From Cryptomeria japonica (Eukaryota; Streptophyta; Pinopsida; Cupressales; Cupressaceae), in the NCBI RefSeq assembly GCF_030272615.1, contig NC_081411.1, forward strand, positions 211,808,744 through 211,872,743: a stretch of 64,000 bases of DNA, given 5' to 3'. The translations under genes were made by a program, and so were the position numbers. The notes beneath the pieces are model-generated. The model did no database searches. It saw only the letters and a list, made by a program, of their open reading frames with translations, and was not told the origin of the DNA. Shown in pieces: positions 33,412 to 45,699 of this stretch. Each line of letters starts with the position of its first letter. Position 1 is the stretch's first letter.

Positions 33412-33949
33412 TTGTGCAAAGGATTCGTATACATTGTGAAGGATCTAAAGGATGTATTGAGAAGATGCTTTGTGTTTGATGCCAACCACCTTTGTGTTGA
33501 TATCTAACATAGTTTGGTGACATGTTTGATAGTATTGACATTTGAATGCTTCTTTGTGGAGAGAGTTGTTTGTTATTATATGATGCTACAATTTTCCCTA
33601 TCAAATATGCATGGTTCTGAATTGGTTAGTGTATTCGAAAGAAATCATCATTGCAATTGATGAGAAAGTGACTAATGGTAATGATGCTAGTTGATGATTG
33701 GCTGAATAGAGTATTGTTGTAGGTGTTGAGGAAGTGATTGTTGGGAGCAATGATGTGACTGAAGTGTGTTATGATGATGAGAGTGCATTAGCTTTTTTTT
33801 GCCATGACTACTACTTGTCTATGGTTGTTACAATTTTCTTGACTAGTATTAAGAGGTTGATGTGAAGAACATGTGAATATTGGTTGCAGATGGTTTGTGG
33901 ATGTCTACCTCCTCGGTGTTTGATGTATATACTATGTTGGTTGTATTAA
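33412..33949. other. LTR interior, no gene
   Basis: Open on the minus strand to 33604 only because no stop occurs; no homology recognised. Confidence 0.4.
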
Positions 33950-34020
33950 AACTCACACACAATCTAATCTGAAAATAATCAAGATCAATATCTCATGGAT
34001 TGTGGAAACTTGATGTATGT
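33950..34020 (+). mobile_element. Penelope-like tail fragment
   Basis: AAACTCACACACAATCTAAT, then TATCTCATGGATTGTGGAAA and CTTGATGT match, in order, the minus-strand text at 10665-10610 downstream of the hammerhead-like block. No hammerhead core is present upstream here. Confidence 0.45.
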
Positions 34021-35340
34021 TACTATTGATCATGTTGATAGTAGTGGTGGTATGTTGATGATATTGACATTGTGATTGATGATAATAATGATGCTTACAT
34101 GGGATAAGATATTAAGATAAGGATTAAATGCATAATGAAGCTTATGTACTAAATGAGAAAGTGATGTTATCAGGATAGTTTGGTCCCTAGAAGCTTGATG
34201 AAGCAAGTGGATATAGAAGTACATATTGATGTGTGCCTGGAAAAATGCTTCACATTCTTCCTCATTTGCAGATATTGTCTTGTGAACTTGGATATAATAT
34301 TTATGATCTATGGACATTGCACTACTATCTTTTTAAGTTCATTGAGTTGTAGCTAAAGTGGCTAGTGATTATTATTTGCTGACAGTCTGGTTGTCTATTA
34401 GAAGTGGGTTTGATTGGTTCCCAAAATTCTCTGCATTTCTCCACATTGATGTTTTAGGTGTTGTGACTTGGAGGACACGCTTGTAATGTTTGTGTGTGGT
34501 CTTGGTTATAGTTTTAGGTGTTTATGTGTTTTGCAAGAAGATTTATTGATGCTCTATTTAAGACTATATTTCTTGGTATTCTGACACAATGAAGTGTTCT
34601 ATATCTATTTATTTTGCACTAGCATGTATATTTGACAATGAGAATTTTTTTGGGAATGATGTTGTATGTTCTAGGAATATCCTTGTGTTCTCTGCATAGT
34701 GTTGAATGTTCAAGTTAGTGTTGTATTATGTCTAATGTTGTCTTTCTGGGTAATTGTTGTGGTTTGGCTAACATAGTTTCATTTTCTTTAGCGTGTGGGG
34801 ATCCACATTAAGTTTAATCATTTGGATGCTATGTTTTTGGGATGATTGGTTATGTGCTACATTGTTTATCTACACATTAACTTGTTGTCATCCTTGCATG
34901 ATGTACACCAACATGTATATTATTTGGAGCTACGTAGAGAAGTCTTATATGATGTTTTAGGTCCTCTCTATCTCCTAGATTGGACTCGAATCACCATAAT
35001 TGTGTTTGGTAGACGACTTAATAGGACCTATGCTTATCCTTTGTTCTAGCTGACCTAATTGATGTTTGTAAAAATCAAGATGGTATATATAGAAGATCAA
35101 TTTGGAGTTGTCAAGTGTGGTTGTTGTTATGTGAGAGAGTAAATCAAAATATATGTGAATGTTCTTTCATGATCATATCACTTGCAAAGCTTTGTGATGT
35201 GAAGGTAGCGAAAGTGTGGTGGTGATTGTAGTTGGAGTTGGCTACTTGTGACAGTGATTCAAGTGCAACTCCATATTTGGAGAAGACTTTATCTTGCTAA
35301 TTCAAATGTTGTGATGTTGTATCTTTCCCTAGAGAAATGA
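34021..35340. other. LTR interior, no gene
   Basis: GAT/ATG-rich low-complexity text; short ORFs are chance. Confidence 0.4.
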
Positions 35341-36125
35341 GCTTCAACTTGCAAGTCCTTTTTTATATTGCCTTGGAGTAGTGAGCTTTAGCCTCCAAGT
35401 CCTTGTGTATCTTGCCCTAGAGTTGTAAGCTTCAACCTGTAAGTCCTTTTGTATCTTGCCCTGAAGCGGTGTGTTAGGGTTTAGGCAAATCTAGAACAAA
35501 TACAAATTAAAAATTATATGTAGATACACACACAAAAGATGAAGAAAAATGCATAACACAGATAACACAAAGATTTAACGTGGTTCACCCAAGACGGGCT
35601 ACATCCACCAAACACAATCGTCCAATCTTTTCTTATTATCCAGTGAATCAGTACAACGCAATTACAATACCTTATGCATTTCAACCACTTATAACATGTA
35701 ATTTTAGGGCCACATACAAAGTTAGCTATCAAAAAATAACCCTAACCCTAAAGGAATATTCTCGTGATCTTCTTCTCGTACATATATTCTCGTATTCATA
35801 TTTACGTATACTTGTACGTACAAGAAATAACCTGGTAAGCTCCGCTTACCATGAGCCTTCGACTCCCAAATACTTTGGCCTTAGGGTCGACCCGTCCGCC
35901 CAATGAGTGTACAGTACTTGTATGATCAATCCCCACATACCAACACGGTGAGCTTTAGCTTGCAAGTCCTTTTGTATCTTTCCCTAGAGCAGTGAACTTC
36001 AACTTCCAATTCCTTTTGTATCTTTCCCTAGAGTAGTGAGCTTTAGCCTGCAGGTCCTTTTGTATCTTGCCCTAGAGTAGTGAGCTTTAGCTTGCAAGTC
36101 CTTTTTTATCTTGCCCTAGGATAGT
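35341..36125. repeat. 44-bp minisatellite interrupted by a solo LTR
   Basis: Units start GCTTYARCYTGCAAGTCCTT at 35341, 35385 and 35429, then at 35952, 36040 and 36084 (the 35996 unit is slightly mutated: GAACTTC). The period is exactly 44 bp. Subtracting the 474-bp LTR and its 5-bp TSD moves 35952 to 35473, in phase with 35429. Confidence 0.92.
35472..35945 (-). mobile_element. 474-bp solo LTR with CGGTG target duplication
   Basis: TGTTAGGGTTTAGG ... CATACCAACA, flanked by CGGTG (35467-35471 and 35946-35950). On the minus strand it contains GGGTGAACCACGTTAAATC, a typical U5-side sequence, so the element was reversed. It is shorter than and unlike the 1-kb copia LTRs, so it comes from a different family. 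ORFs across it are not genes. Confidence 0.92.
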
Positions 36126-36428
36126 GCATCAGCATATGAGCCTTTTAGTGGTAGTGTGCTTCCTTAATAATGAGCCTAAAATAGATTTGTAATCATTTCA
36201 TATATTATGAGTTGACTCTTATTGTGGTTTTTCCTTATTTGGGGTTTCCGTGCAAATTTGTTGTTCTATTCTATATTGTGTTTCATTATTCTATATTTCA
36301 TTTTTGTTGATAGGGTTAGAGATTTAAGTTGACATTGCTTTGCAATGATAAAGTTAAAGGTTAAATATTTTAAAGTTTGGATTGATTCACCCCTCCTCCC
36401 ACCTCTTAGTCATAAGGTGTGTTCAACA

Positions 36429-36640
36429 AAACTCCTACTGTGGGCTCCACTCTCAAGCCCCCACTAGGGGGATGAGCCTTGTGGGCCCCATAGGAGGGGC
36501 TCTACCCCGTGTACTAACAAAGTCATGAAAATTCAATCCAGTAGCATGATCAGTCACCACATCCCAATAAATATAACCAAAGAGTATGCACTAAAATATA
36601 TCATCCAACTAAATGTGATCATACGTGTTATTATTAATGA
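36429..36640. other. GC-rich imperfect hairpin and flank
   Basis: CCTACTGTGGGCTC ... GAGCCTTGTGGGCCCCATAGG around the palindrome CCCCCACTAGGGGG (36456-36469 region) forms an imperfect stem in otherwise AT-rich DNA. No gene. Confidence 0.5.
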
Positions 36641-37800
36641 GATTTATAATTTGAGAAGGCAATTATGGAATATAGAAGAATAATATTTATGAAGGCATAG
36701 AAAGAGATTGTCATCCATTGAAGAATTACAGTGTGCTTGTTCAAATTTTTGCAGCAACAACTTTTGCTTTAAATTTTTCTTCTTGAGCATCTTGATCTCA
36801 TTGAGGGCACAAAGGGCTTCTTTAAGATCCATTTCTCCTTTTTATTCTCATCTCACAAAATTAACTTCAGTTTCCATGACATCACTTGTGATCTTCATTT
36901 CCATGAAGAGACTTTCTTCCCTATCTCTATCTGAGATGCTTTCATCACTCTTTCTCAAATGAGCTATTGTCTTCTTTATAGTAAAGCCTCTTCTTGTGCT
37001 TGTGGAAGATTTTCTTTTCATGATCGTTTCTCTTGTGACTCTTTATGTATTATTGTTGTCTGCTCCCTTTCTTCTTATGATCTTCTTCATCATCACTATT
37101 ATCATTTTATTGATATGGACACTTAGGAGCAAAATATATTATCTTACCACAATTAAAACATTCAAATGGTAACTTACCTTTGCCAAATCCTTTCTTCAAT
37201 TTTCTCACAAAATGAGCTTCCTCAACATCTCATTTGTTTGTTATTTCAGACTCTTTGTTCTTCAAATTTTTCTTTGAAGTTGTGAAGGTATCTTCTCACT
37301 TTGATGACTTCTTTCATTCAGTCATCATTTCATATGTAGAAAGAATCTCATACCATTCATACATTGTTAATGTATTTAGATCTTTCACCTCTTTAATGGA
37401 AGAGACTATTGCACCAAACCTAGAAGGGAGGGACCTTAAGCAATTTTTTCATAAGCATTGTTTCATGAACGTTTTCACCTAATCTTTGATGGAGTTGACA
37501 ACTTCATCTACATGAAGAAGGTAGGTTGCAACATTTTCTTCATCCTTCATTTTCATGCTCTTGAACTATCTTCTATGAGTTCGGAGTTTGGCCTTCTTTA
37601 CTTTGTTATCATCTTTATAGATGGTCTAAAGTTTATCCCACATCTCTTTTTTTTCATTTACAATGCATTACTATGAAAAAATCTAATCTTTCCATACCAC
37701 AGAATATGGCATTCATGAATTTTTTGTTGTTTTCACTAGCTTTCTTTCTAGTTGGAATTGTCTGTGGGGTTGTCAAGATTGATAACTAGTTGCGAGAATT
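36641..37800 (-). pseudogene. Ty1/copia gag relic
   Basis: On the minus strand the text reads, across several frames, KKAKLRTHRR, MKMKDEENVATYLLHVDEVV, LPSRFGAIVSSIKEVKDLNT, then a zinc knuckle FECFNCGKIIYFAPKCPYQ (about 37170-37110) in which the His of CX2CX4HX4C is Tyr, and a charged C-terminus (EMDLKEALCALNEIKMLKKK). This is the usual copia gag order. Stops and frameshifts are frequent. It lies just inside the LTR at 37987-39346, so it is the first gene of a minus-strand element whose pol is missing. Confidence 0.75.
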
Positions 37801-37986
37801 TGCCAAATATCAAACCATAGAGCCATTAGGTGATTCTATATCCTCACACTCCATAATACATAATTTGCTTTGTCGAACAATAGAGCTCTATTAGAGGACA
37901 AACCTTCTTGGCATGTCGTGTGTGCTTATAATGTCTACCTTCTAGCAGTTATACTATTCTTAAAAGAACCTACTTTGAGAATCAAT
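37801..37986 (-). other. Leader of the minus-strand copia element with decayed PBS
   Basis: Directly inside the LTR, minus-strand ATTGATTCTCAAAGTAGG resembles ATTGGTATCAGAGCAGG with G-to-A and C-to-T changes plus one inserted base. Confidence 0.45.
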
Positions 37987-39346
37987 TGATAAGAACACAA
38001 TTATATTGAGACTAGGGGGTGAATAAATATAATGCAATTTTAATTTTAAAACTTAACAACCATAAGATTAAAAAAACAACATATAGCTTCCAAACAAGGC
38101 AAAACATATGATTTACATAGAAACCCTTTCAAGAGAAAACCACAATGAAGAATTGTTTGGATCTACCATCCACATTAGATATCAAAAAAATAATGAAATG
38201 TTCTTACAATATTTACAGACATCAACCTACCCGAAACACCAATCCCCACACATGAGCACCAACTGAACAAGAAACACAAATATCTATTGATAGGAGGCAC
38301 CAATCTATCTTCATAAGAATTTTCTTTCAGAATGTTGCTTCTTTAATAAATTATGAACATTCCACTCTGTCCCAATTTAAATATGTTTTCCTTCCTATTC
38401 ACAACTCTACTCTACTCTTATTCACATTAGTTTCTATCTTCTCTACTGTTCAGATGATTTGGTATTTGGCTTGCACAACAAAAAAGATCACCTGATTGTC
38501 TGAAAACATTTTGCTTTATGTATCAATCCTCACGCTTGAATCTTCACAGGGAAGTCATCTTTAGAATGATTAAAAACATAATAACGAGTTATAGGTCAGA
38601 CACCTAAAATTAATTCATAAGCATTGCTTAATCCTCTGACTCGATTATGTGTGTGAACTAGCCGTTCATAACAAGCCACCCTTCTACAAGTTTGAATCCG
38701 AGTCATAGATCATGAATTGCATGGGCAGAATCAGTAGTAATCGTGAGCCTGGACCAGATTTCAATATTTTGACTTAGCGGAAATAACTCATCAATTGTCA
38801 TCGACCAATTAGGAATTTCCACAAAAAGGTCAAACTTCACAATTCATCAATAAATACCCATACAATGGTCGACTTCCTGATCTAAGTTGAAGGATACATA
38901 TGCCCTTGTAGAACTTACACAGACACATGTTAGTTAGTCTTGGAAAAAAAAAACTCTAAGCACTTCAACGACCTCAAGATACGTGACAACATACTGCTCC
39001 ATTGTGGTCTTAAAAGGGTGAAACAGTTTGTACAATGTGAAATGCCCTAAATGAGTGACATCCTTCCACATGGAGCACACTATCAAAACCCTTCGTAGGA
39101 ACATATTAGCAAGCCAAGGAAACGCATCCAAAGTAGATCAACATCGACTAATAAAAAATAGCAAAGGCACGAGCTATTATTAGGGTTTCCTGACTAGGGC
39201 AAAGAGGTAAACCTAACAATAGCAATAGTGCTACCAGAAGCGAGGATCCAAAAATGTCTACCTTATGCAATATATTTCTTTGATATCAATGACAACATAT
39301 ATAGAAACAACAACAATCTTTGATATCAATGATAACATTTCCAACA
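37987..39346 (-). repeat. 5' LTR of the minus-strand copia element
   Basis: 1360 bp between TGATAAG (37987) and CCAACA (39346). On the minus strand it starts TGTTGGAAATGTTATCATTG and ends CCCCCTAGTCTCAATA...TTATCA. It carries the reversed U5-side motif at 38118-38145. The minus-strand frame 38934-39131 has no recognised domain. Confidence 0.6.
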
Positions 39347-42251
39347 AGAAACCTTTATATTGCTCATTGAATGCCATACAAGACATTCTTTGAGAATAAT
39401 TCTAAGAAAATAATGTCATCGTTCAAAGAATGCAATCTATCTTATGATGTATGTTGCATAAGAGATTTGTACAATGTGAGCTACTTGAGGCCATTGTATG
39501 TTTTGAGCAAAGGATTGTACATTGAGAAGGAGATGTCATTGTATAATGAAATGTGAGATCCATGCAATGAATTGTGGGAACCATATGGGGAAAACTAAGC
39601 ACGACCTAATGGTATGAAGAAGGTTTACGTGTCATATGACTTGAATTCTTTATCAATAGACTATGTCGAGACTTTGTCATACAATGTGTTGAAGGTTTGG
39701 ATGCCTTCGTCGATGGTGTCAAGTGATATACTTAATGCCCAAGTAGAGTGAAAGTCATATAACATTAGGAATGACATAATTTATTCTCCTGGATAAATTA
39801 AACTTATTTTATGTTGTCGTAGTACTATGGAAAGGGATTTAGTAACTTATTGTTGTATGTAGCTTGGTCATATGACATTACCTAACCATCTAATATAGTC
39901 AAGTTGTGTAATTAGGACTTTTATTCATTTCTCCTTTATTTGTTGAATAATATTTTTCCCTCTTCCTTTCCATTTTTTTCTTTTTCTACAAGGTTTTTGT
40001 GACGTTGATTTGACTTGATCAATATTTTTATGCTCCATGTTAAATATTTTGCTCTTATTAATTTGATATATATCGTTCATAATTTTATATTCTCTTGGAA
40101 TGTTAGATTATTCCAATACAATTCTTGTCCTTTGAAAATCATGGATTGCATCTTGCACACATAAATTGTCCAACATTGTAAAATAATTTTTCATTGGTTG
40201 TTGTTCACTAAGACTCATAGCTTCTAGAAAATTACCATTCGATGGAAATACTTCATAATCCTCCATTTTCCAATTAAATAGCCTATGGAGATAATTTGTT
40301 TCATGCTCCAAACATGATTGTACCTACAAAATTCATTCATGATGTGGTTCCATCAAACCTTGATTCTCTTTCCATTCTTTGAAGCCCAAATTTGATGAAT
40401 CTAAAGACTCTGTTTCCTCACAAATTACTTGGTTTTTCAAATTGATTATACATTTTCTACTCTTATTCTCAATGGATGTTATACTCCTTATCTATTTTTG
40501 ATTGACTTTGGGTGCTACTAGCCAACCATGACCCAAGAATGCATCATACATTTTTTCTTTAATGAAACATCCACAAAGTTTAGCAAAAGATTAGTTTTCA
40601 ATAATTACCTTTTGTCTAATAAAAAATCCAAGTACCTTAACACCTTGGCAATCTATACATACCAATTAAAAATTTGAGGGTCAAATGGCCAGCTTATCAA
40701 GATTTCTCCAAGTGTCTTCTAGAAGTACATTCATGCCAAACCTGCCATCAACAATCGTATTGGTGATTTTTCTTCCAAGGATGTGCATATTTAGCATCGT
40801 TGGTTACTTTTGGATCAATCACTTGATCACATAGTATCAAGGTTCATTTATTGTCTTCTCTCACCAAATTCCAATTAGGTCATAGCATGCACCATCTCAT
40901 TCTCCCTTGATACAATAGAATTTCAAAGTTCAAGAATGCTTTGTAATAAATCCACTCCTTTAACTAGTATATATGAAGTATTTTCCTTGTACTATTTTTC
41001 TTTGATTGTAATTGATTTGTCACTACACATGAATTTGCATCAGTGACAATATTTGTTATCCATAGCACTGTCTACTTCAACCCTTGCTTCATGAAGATTT
41101 TGTTTTTGTACGTGGGTTTGAGTGTACAGTCCTCTTTGCTTGGGCACAAGTTATGATCAAAACTTCATTCTCCCTATAAACATCAATTAGGTTGATGCAA
41201 GCATTTTGTTTGAATATCTAGTGTCTTCTTGGTCTTCAGGCCCAAACCTTCTGCACAATCATTGCACCTTTCTTTTCTTGTTCTAGTACTTTCTTGCAAA
41301 ATGCTCTCATTCATTACATTGTTGACATTGTTTGATCAAGCATTTTTTGGGTCATATTGTTTTTGGTTTCAATCTCCTGTTTGATTTTGATCACCTTCTA
41401 GAGATGCATTATGTGGCTTTGATGGAGTGGATTTATCAACCTATGAAGATTATTTGTTCACTCCTATTCTTCAAATAGTATGGGCACTCCTTTGTTGAGT
41501 AACCCATAATCTAACAAATCTCATAAAACATCTTTCTAGGACTACATTTTGTGTGCCCTTGAATTTTGCACTATGTACACCTAGTTTGTTAGTTTCTTTG
41601 TTGGTTTCTATATTTTCCTTTGATTTTTTGATCATTTGGAACATATTCCTTTAAAGCTCTTGTATTGTTCTCAATTTAATATCATTGTTATCATTTGAAC
41701 TTCTATTTTCCTCTATTTTTCTTTTATTGCACGAGGACATTTTATCTCCACTTTCTATGTCCATCGCTTGATTATAGTCTTTGAAATATAATGAAGTTAA
41801 TACTACCTTCATTTTTTCCTTAAAGGTGGAAGTAAACATTCAATGAACCACTACTTTTAAGATCAATAATTGATTTGGTTATGATTTTACTTGCAATTCT
41901 TAAAGTTTGTAATTATAAGCTCATACATTTGTGTCCTTACCTTGTTTGTATTGTAAATTTCTTCTACTATTTCATTATCATCACAAAACAATTTACTCTT
42001 TTTGAAAGGCTTTACTTAATCTCTTCTATGTATTTATAGAGGTTTGGTCAATTTATGTATAACAATAAATCACTACACCTTGCAAGATGCTTGGAAAAGA
42101 CCATATTAGCTAAATTTATTTATCATCTTGCCCATTTTCTATCCATATTATTTCACAAGTCTTACAATGCCTACCAAGATCCTCCAATCCATTGCATATC
42201 AACTTAGGTAACTTTTTCTTTTTTCCACTAGGTCTTACCATAGTTTTATTT
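39347..42251. other. Long AT-rich stretch, two unidentified minus frames
   Basis: Minus frames 40108-40311 (67 codons) and 41651-41839 (62 codons) have protein-like composition (e.g. LSEQQPMKNYFTMLDNLCVQ) but no known motif and no visible partner exons. The remainder has no supported feature. Confidence 0.35.
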
Positions 42252-43204
42252 TGATGCAAACCATGAAGAATACTAAATTATACTAAGGGATAGTTAATCG
42301 GTATTAACAACAAAATTTTACCTTTCAAAACTTAATTAATCACAATAGCGATACTTGAAAACTTAACCATCCACAACAGTAACATAGATGCACGATCTAA
42401 TGATTAGGAATAAAAGAACTCAAGATTTAGGTGGAAACGCTTGCGAGAGAAAACCATGGCAAAATATTGCTTGTATTATAAACTTCTAACAAACTTTGGA
42501 GGCTCCAACCCACAAGAGACACCAATCCCCTTTAGAAGATTTTTAGGCACCAACCCACTAGAGACACCAATCCCTACAATTCAGCACCAACTCAACAAGA
42601 GATACAAATCTCCTTGAATGCAATGTACCAATTTCCAAAATAATCATGTGACTCTTCTTGAATCAAACTTAACTCCCCTCCACAAATCTGCCTTAAAAAT
42701 GCTTCTTTAAATCTACTTATGATCTTCAATATTTTGTGCTCACGGGTTTTCAATAATCCATCTTAAAATCTACTCATATATACACCTTAGATCTACTATA
42801 ATGTGTTCTCTAGATCTAGTCTAAAATGGGAATAATATTCAACGAATGCTTGTTGAAATAAAAATCAAATGATCTTCCTTTTAGACATGCTAATTTACGC
42901 ATTTACCAATGGATGCAACCCCTCCAAAACAAGTTGGCCAAGGCAACAAAATTTTATTTTATTTTATCTGCATCCCAAGATAGGGTACTCATCTCTAGCG
43001 CATCAGACCACTAGTTAATATTTAATTTTAATTTTAAATGCTACAAAAGTTGGACGCCAAGATGGAGAGGGGGTCAATTTAACATTTTGTCTTCTTTAGG
43101 TACCAATATTTGCAGATGTAGTCAACCTAACTTGATTGGAAAATGATTTTGTTTATCAATTTACTTGAAACTACCTTTTACATCAATGACAACTTTCACT
43201 AACG
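42252..43204 (-). repeat. Probable solo LTR, minus orientation
   Basis: Starts TGATGCAAACC; on the minus strand it opens near GTTAGTGAAAGTTGTC then ATTGATGTAAAAGG and contains CCATGGTTTTCTCTCGCAAG then CGTTTCCACC (plus 42431-42457), the shared U5-side motif. The right border is mutated and no TSD was found. Confidence 0.45.
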
Positions 43205-43319
43205 CCTAAAATATACTTTCTTGGGAGTTTTAATTTGGACCTCCTAGTGCTTCTCTCACACTCTTAGCCTAACTCTCCCCCCAAATTTAGTCTTCCATGC
43301 ACTTGTTTCACCTTCAAAT

Positions 43320-44375
43320 TTTGTTTTACATGCTCTTGGCTTGACTACTCCTTAAATTAACAACCTTTCAATTCCTTGAAGGTTACCTTGGTACAATTCT
43401 ATTAAGGAACATGACTTTATCTTCCAACTTCCCTCATTTAGAGAAGGTTATCTTGACTTTTCAACTTGACTAATTTCTCGAGCGGGGCTCTAACTTGGGA
43501 ATGGTCTCATCATATTTTCCTCAAGTGTTTCTTGTAATCTTATCCTTTGCTCCCTTTTCTCGATGATCCTTAATAATCATTTGATCTCATGATCTTCACC
43601 ATCTTGTGTCCTCTTCTAGCCTTTATTGAGATCTAAGGGCACAAATCGCTCAAATGTGACCCAGTTTAGTTTTAGGCAATGATTCTACATGATCTAGATT
43701 GTTCTCTTTGAGAACCCTCCGGATCATGACTGCATCATGAGAACGATTCCATATTATTTAATTTGGATACCTCTCGGAGGTCTAGATGGATTGTAATCTG
43801 GAATGTAAGTTGTTCTAGACCAGTTAGCCTGTATGTACACCAAATGTTTCTAATTGGTTTATGGTGAATCTATGATGTTGCGAATGTTTGAATCAACATT
43901 TTCTCTATGTTTTGTTGTTGCTTCCCTTGTGTTACTCTTGTTGGATGATCTAGAGTGTTCTCTTTGAGGACCCTCCAAATCATGATTGCATCAGTTTACC
44001 ACTCTATCTGATAAAATGAATACATGAATTAATAATAGAGATAATAATACAAACTATATACATGAGTAAAATATGTCTTTACTTACACATGGAATTATTA
44101 CCGAAGACCAAAGATGGCTAGCTAGGAATTGAAGTCGAACCAACAAGATCATATTGCTTTCCTTGACGATACATAATCTATTTAAAAATAGTCAACGGTT
44201 GCCAAGAGGAACACAACCGTCAACTAACCAATGCTTATAACTACCTGATGTTTACAACTACTCAACTAACAAACACTTAATAAAAATATTTGATACATAA
44301 TCGAATAACCAATTTTATTGAAACATAGTAATAGGCATTGTACACTAACTACAAAAGTAAAATCATAAAAAAATG
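43320..44375. repeat. Segmental duplication, copy 1 (holds an empty copia site)
   Basis: Matches 44425-44617 plus 51262-51800 along its length, e.g. CCTCAAGTGTTTCTTGTAAT at 43521, CTTGTGTCCTCTTCTAGCC and GGCATTGTACACTAACTAC. It carries a 304-bp insert (43690-43993) absent from copy 2. Confidence 0.85.
43690..43993. mobile_element. TRIM-like insert with 48-bp terminal direct repeats
   Basis: TGATCTAGATTGTTCTCTTT ... TGCATCA at 43690-43737 recurs with about five changes at 43946-43993, with 208 bp between. TG...CA ends and absence from the sister copy support an insertion. No PBS or clear TSD is visible. Confidence 0.45.
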
Positions 44376-44424
44376 TGACAAAAAATGAATCCAATGCAAG
44401 TGCCTAAAGATACAATATTCTCCC

Positions 44425-44617
44425 TTATACACTCTTGGCTCAACCACTCCTTCAATTGACAACCTTTCAATTCCCAAAAGGTTACTATTGTACGATTATA
44501 TGCAGGAATGTGACTTTATCTCCCAACTTCCCTCATCTAGAGAAGGTTGTCTTGAATTTTCAACTTCACCAACTTTGACTTGAGAATGGTCTTGTTGTAT
44601 TTTCCTCAAGTGTTTCT
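44425..44617. repeat. Segmental duplication, copy 2, left part
   Basis: Aligns with 43326-43530; ends with the TSD TTTCT (44613-44617) of the copia insertion. Confidence 0.85.
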
Positions 44618-45642
44618 TGTTGGTATTTTGGATATGTTGATATGGTTTTGTCATTGATGTCAACACTTATCAGCACTTGGAGATCTTTGGTTATGTTCAC
44701 CGACAAGTCAGAGACTTATGCACAGTCACTAGTATTTGGTTCACTGGCACTTGGAATGACTAGGAGACTACTTGGTTATGTCAAAGACATTATTCGATCA
44801 CTTGGTTTTGGCGATTTGGTTAATTTTTTATTTGGGTTTGCATATTTGTTGTTACCGAAAAATAGGTCCAGGATATGCACCGGCAGGCATATCTATTCTA
44901 GATCAGCACAACAAGTTATGGAGATGATTTGTTATTATTATAAATGCATTGACCTAACATCATGCATCGGATATTGATTTATTTGTAATTGATTTTATTG
45001 TAATATCTTTTAGTGAGCCGACCTATTCAATTGGTCTTAGGTTATGGTATAAATGTGAGATCTCATTTGTGAGATTGATAGGCGATTCAGAAAAATAATT
45101 GTAATAGGGTATATGCGAAAATAAGGAGAGCTATACACGCACACATCATTTGAAGGTTGAAGGAAGGTTTTTGTAAAGGTAATCAGAACTAAACCGGTAC
45201 TGAATCCAGCATATGTAGATGCTATTTTATGCAGTACGTTATCATTGGATTTAACCATCCAATTGTAGTTAGTGTGACTCTCATCTTGTGATTGAGCAGT
45301 GAGCTCTAGACAGTTGGCCTTTTTGCATGTGCAGACTCCATATTGTATACACATACTATCTACAGTAGTATCATTTGCTTGTGGGTAAGGCTTACCACCA
45401 TGGTTTTTCCCCTTACAGGGTTTCCACGTACAAATATTTATGTTATGTGACTGTGGATGTTATTGTCTGTGTTTCATACATTAATCTTTACCTGTACTGC
45501 AATTAACTGATAAAAATGTCTACCGACATAAAGTTTGGTTTACCGACATTAAGCATTAAGTTTTGGTTAAGTTAATTTTGGATGAATTTATTGGACAACT
45601 GATTCACCCCCCCCCCCTCTCAGTTGTCTTCGGGACCTAACA
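44618..45642 (+). repeat. 5' LTR of the complete copia element
   Basis: 1025 bp, TGTTGGTATTTTGG ... GGGACCTAACA, matching 50208-51261. U5-side motif at 45402-45429; C-run at 45606-45617 near the end. Confidence 0.95.
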
Positions 45643-45644
45643 AT

Positions 45645-45656
45645 TGGTATCAGAGC
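45645..45656 (+). other. Primer-binding site (tRNA-iMet)
   Basis: TGGTATCAGAGC two bases after the 5' LTR. Confidence 0.92.
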
Positions 45657-45699
45657 CTAGTCCTCTTTTTGCAGAAGTTTAATAGCTTGAGGAGATCCA

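Larger units (their letters stand above)
32456..36428 (+). repeat. Long LTR-like segment with nested insertions
   Basis: Starts TGTTTGCAATATGTGTTTTC followed by ATTGATGTCAACC, as the copia LTR at 44618 does, and appears to end ...CACCCCTCCTCC...TTCAACA at 36428, with the U5-side motif at 36224-36250. Inside lie the psbC fragment (32701-33411), a Penelope-like tail (33950-34020), a 44-bp minisatellite and a solo LTR (35472-35945). That both ends belong to one LTR is inference. No TSD was found. Confidence 0.4.

Noticed and set aside
32771-33604. Intact-looking 277-codon psbC-like ORF
   Set aside because: Only 33411 and below is psbC; the rest is open by chance, the frame shifts at FAWAR, and both gene ends are missing.
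35739-35753. Telomere-like AACCCTAACCCTAAA
   Set aside because: Two units only, inside a solo LTR; not an interstitial telomere tract.
36456-36520. GC-rich hairpin as a terminator or RNA gene
   Set aside because: The stem is imperfect, with no boxes or tRNA-like arms; left as a plain hairpin.
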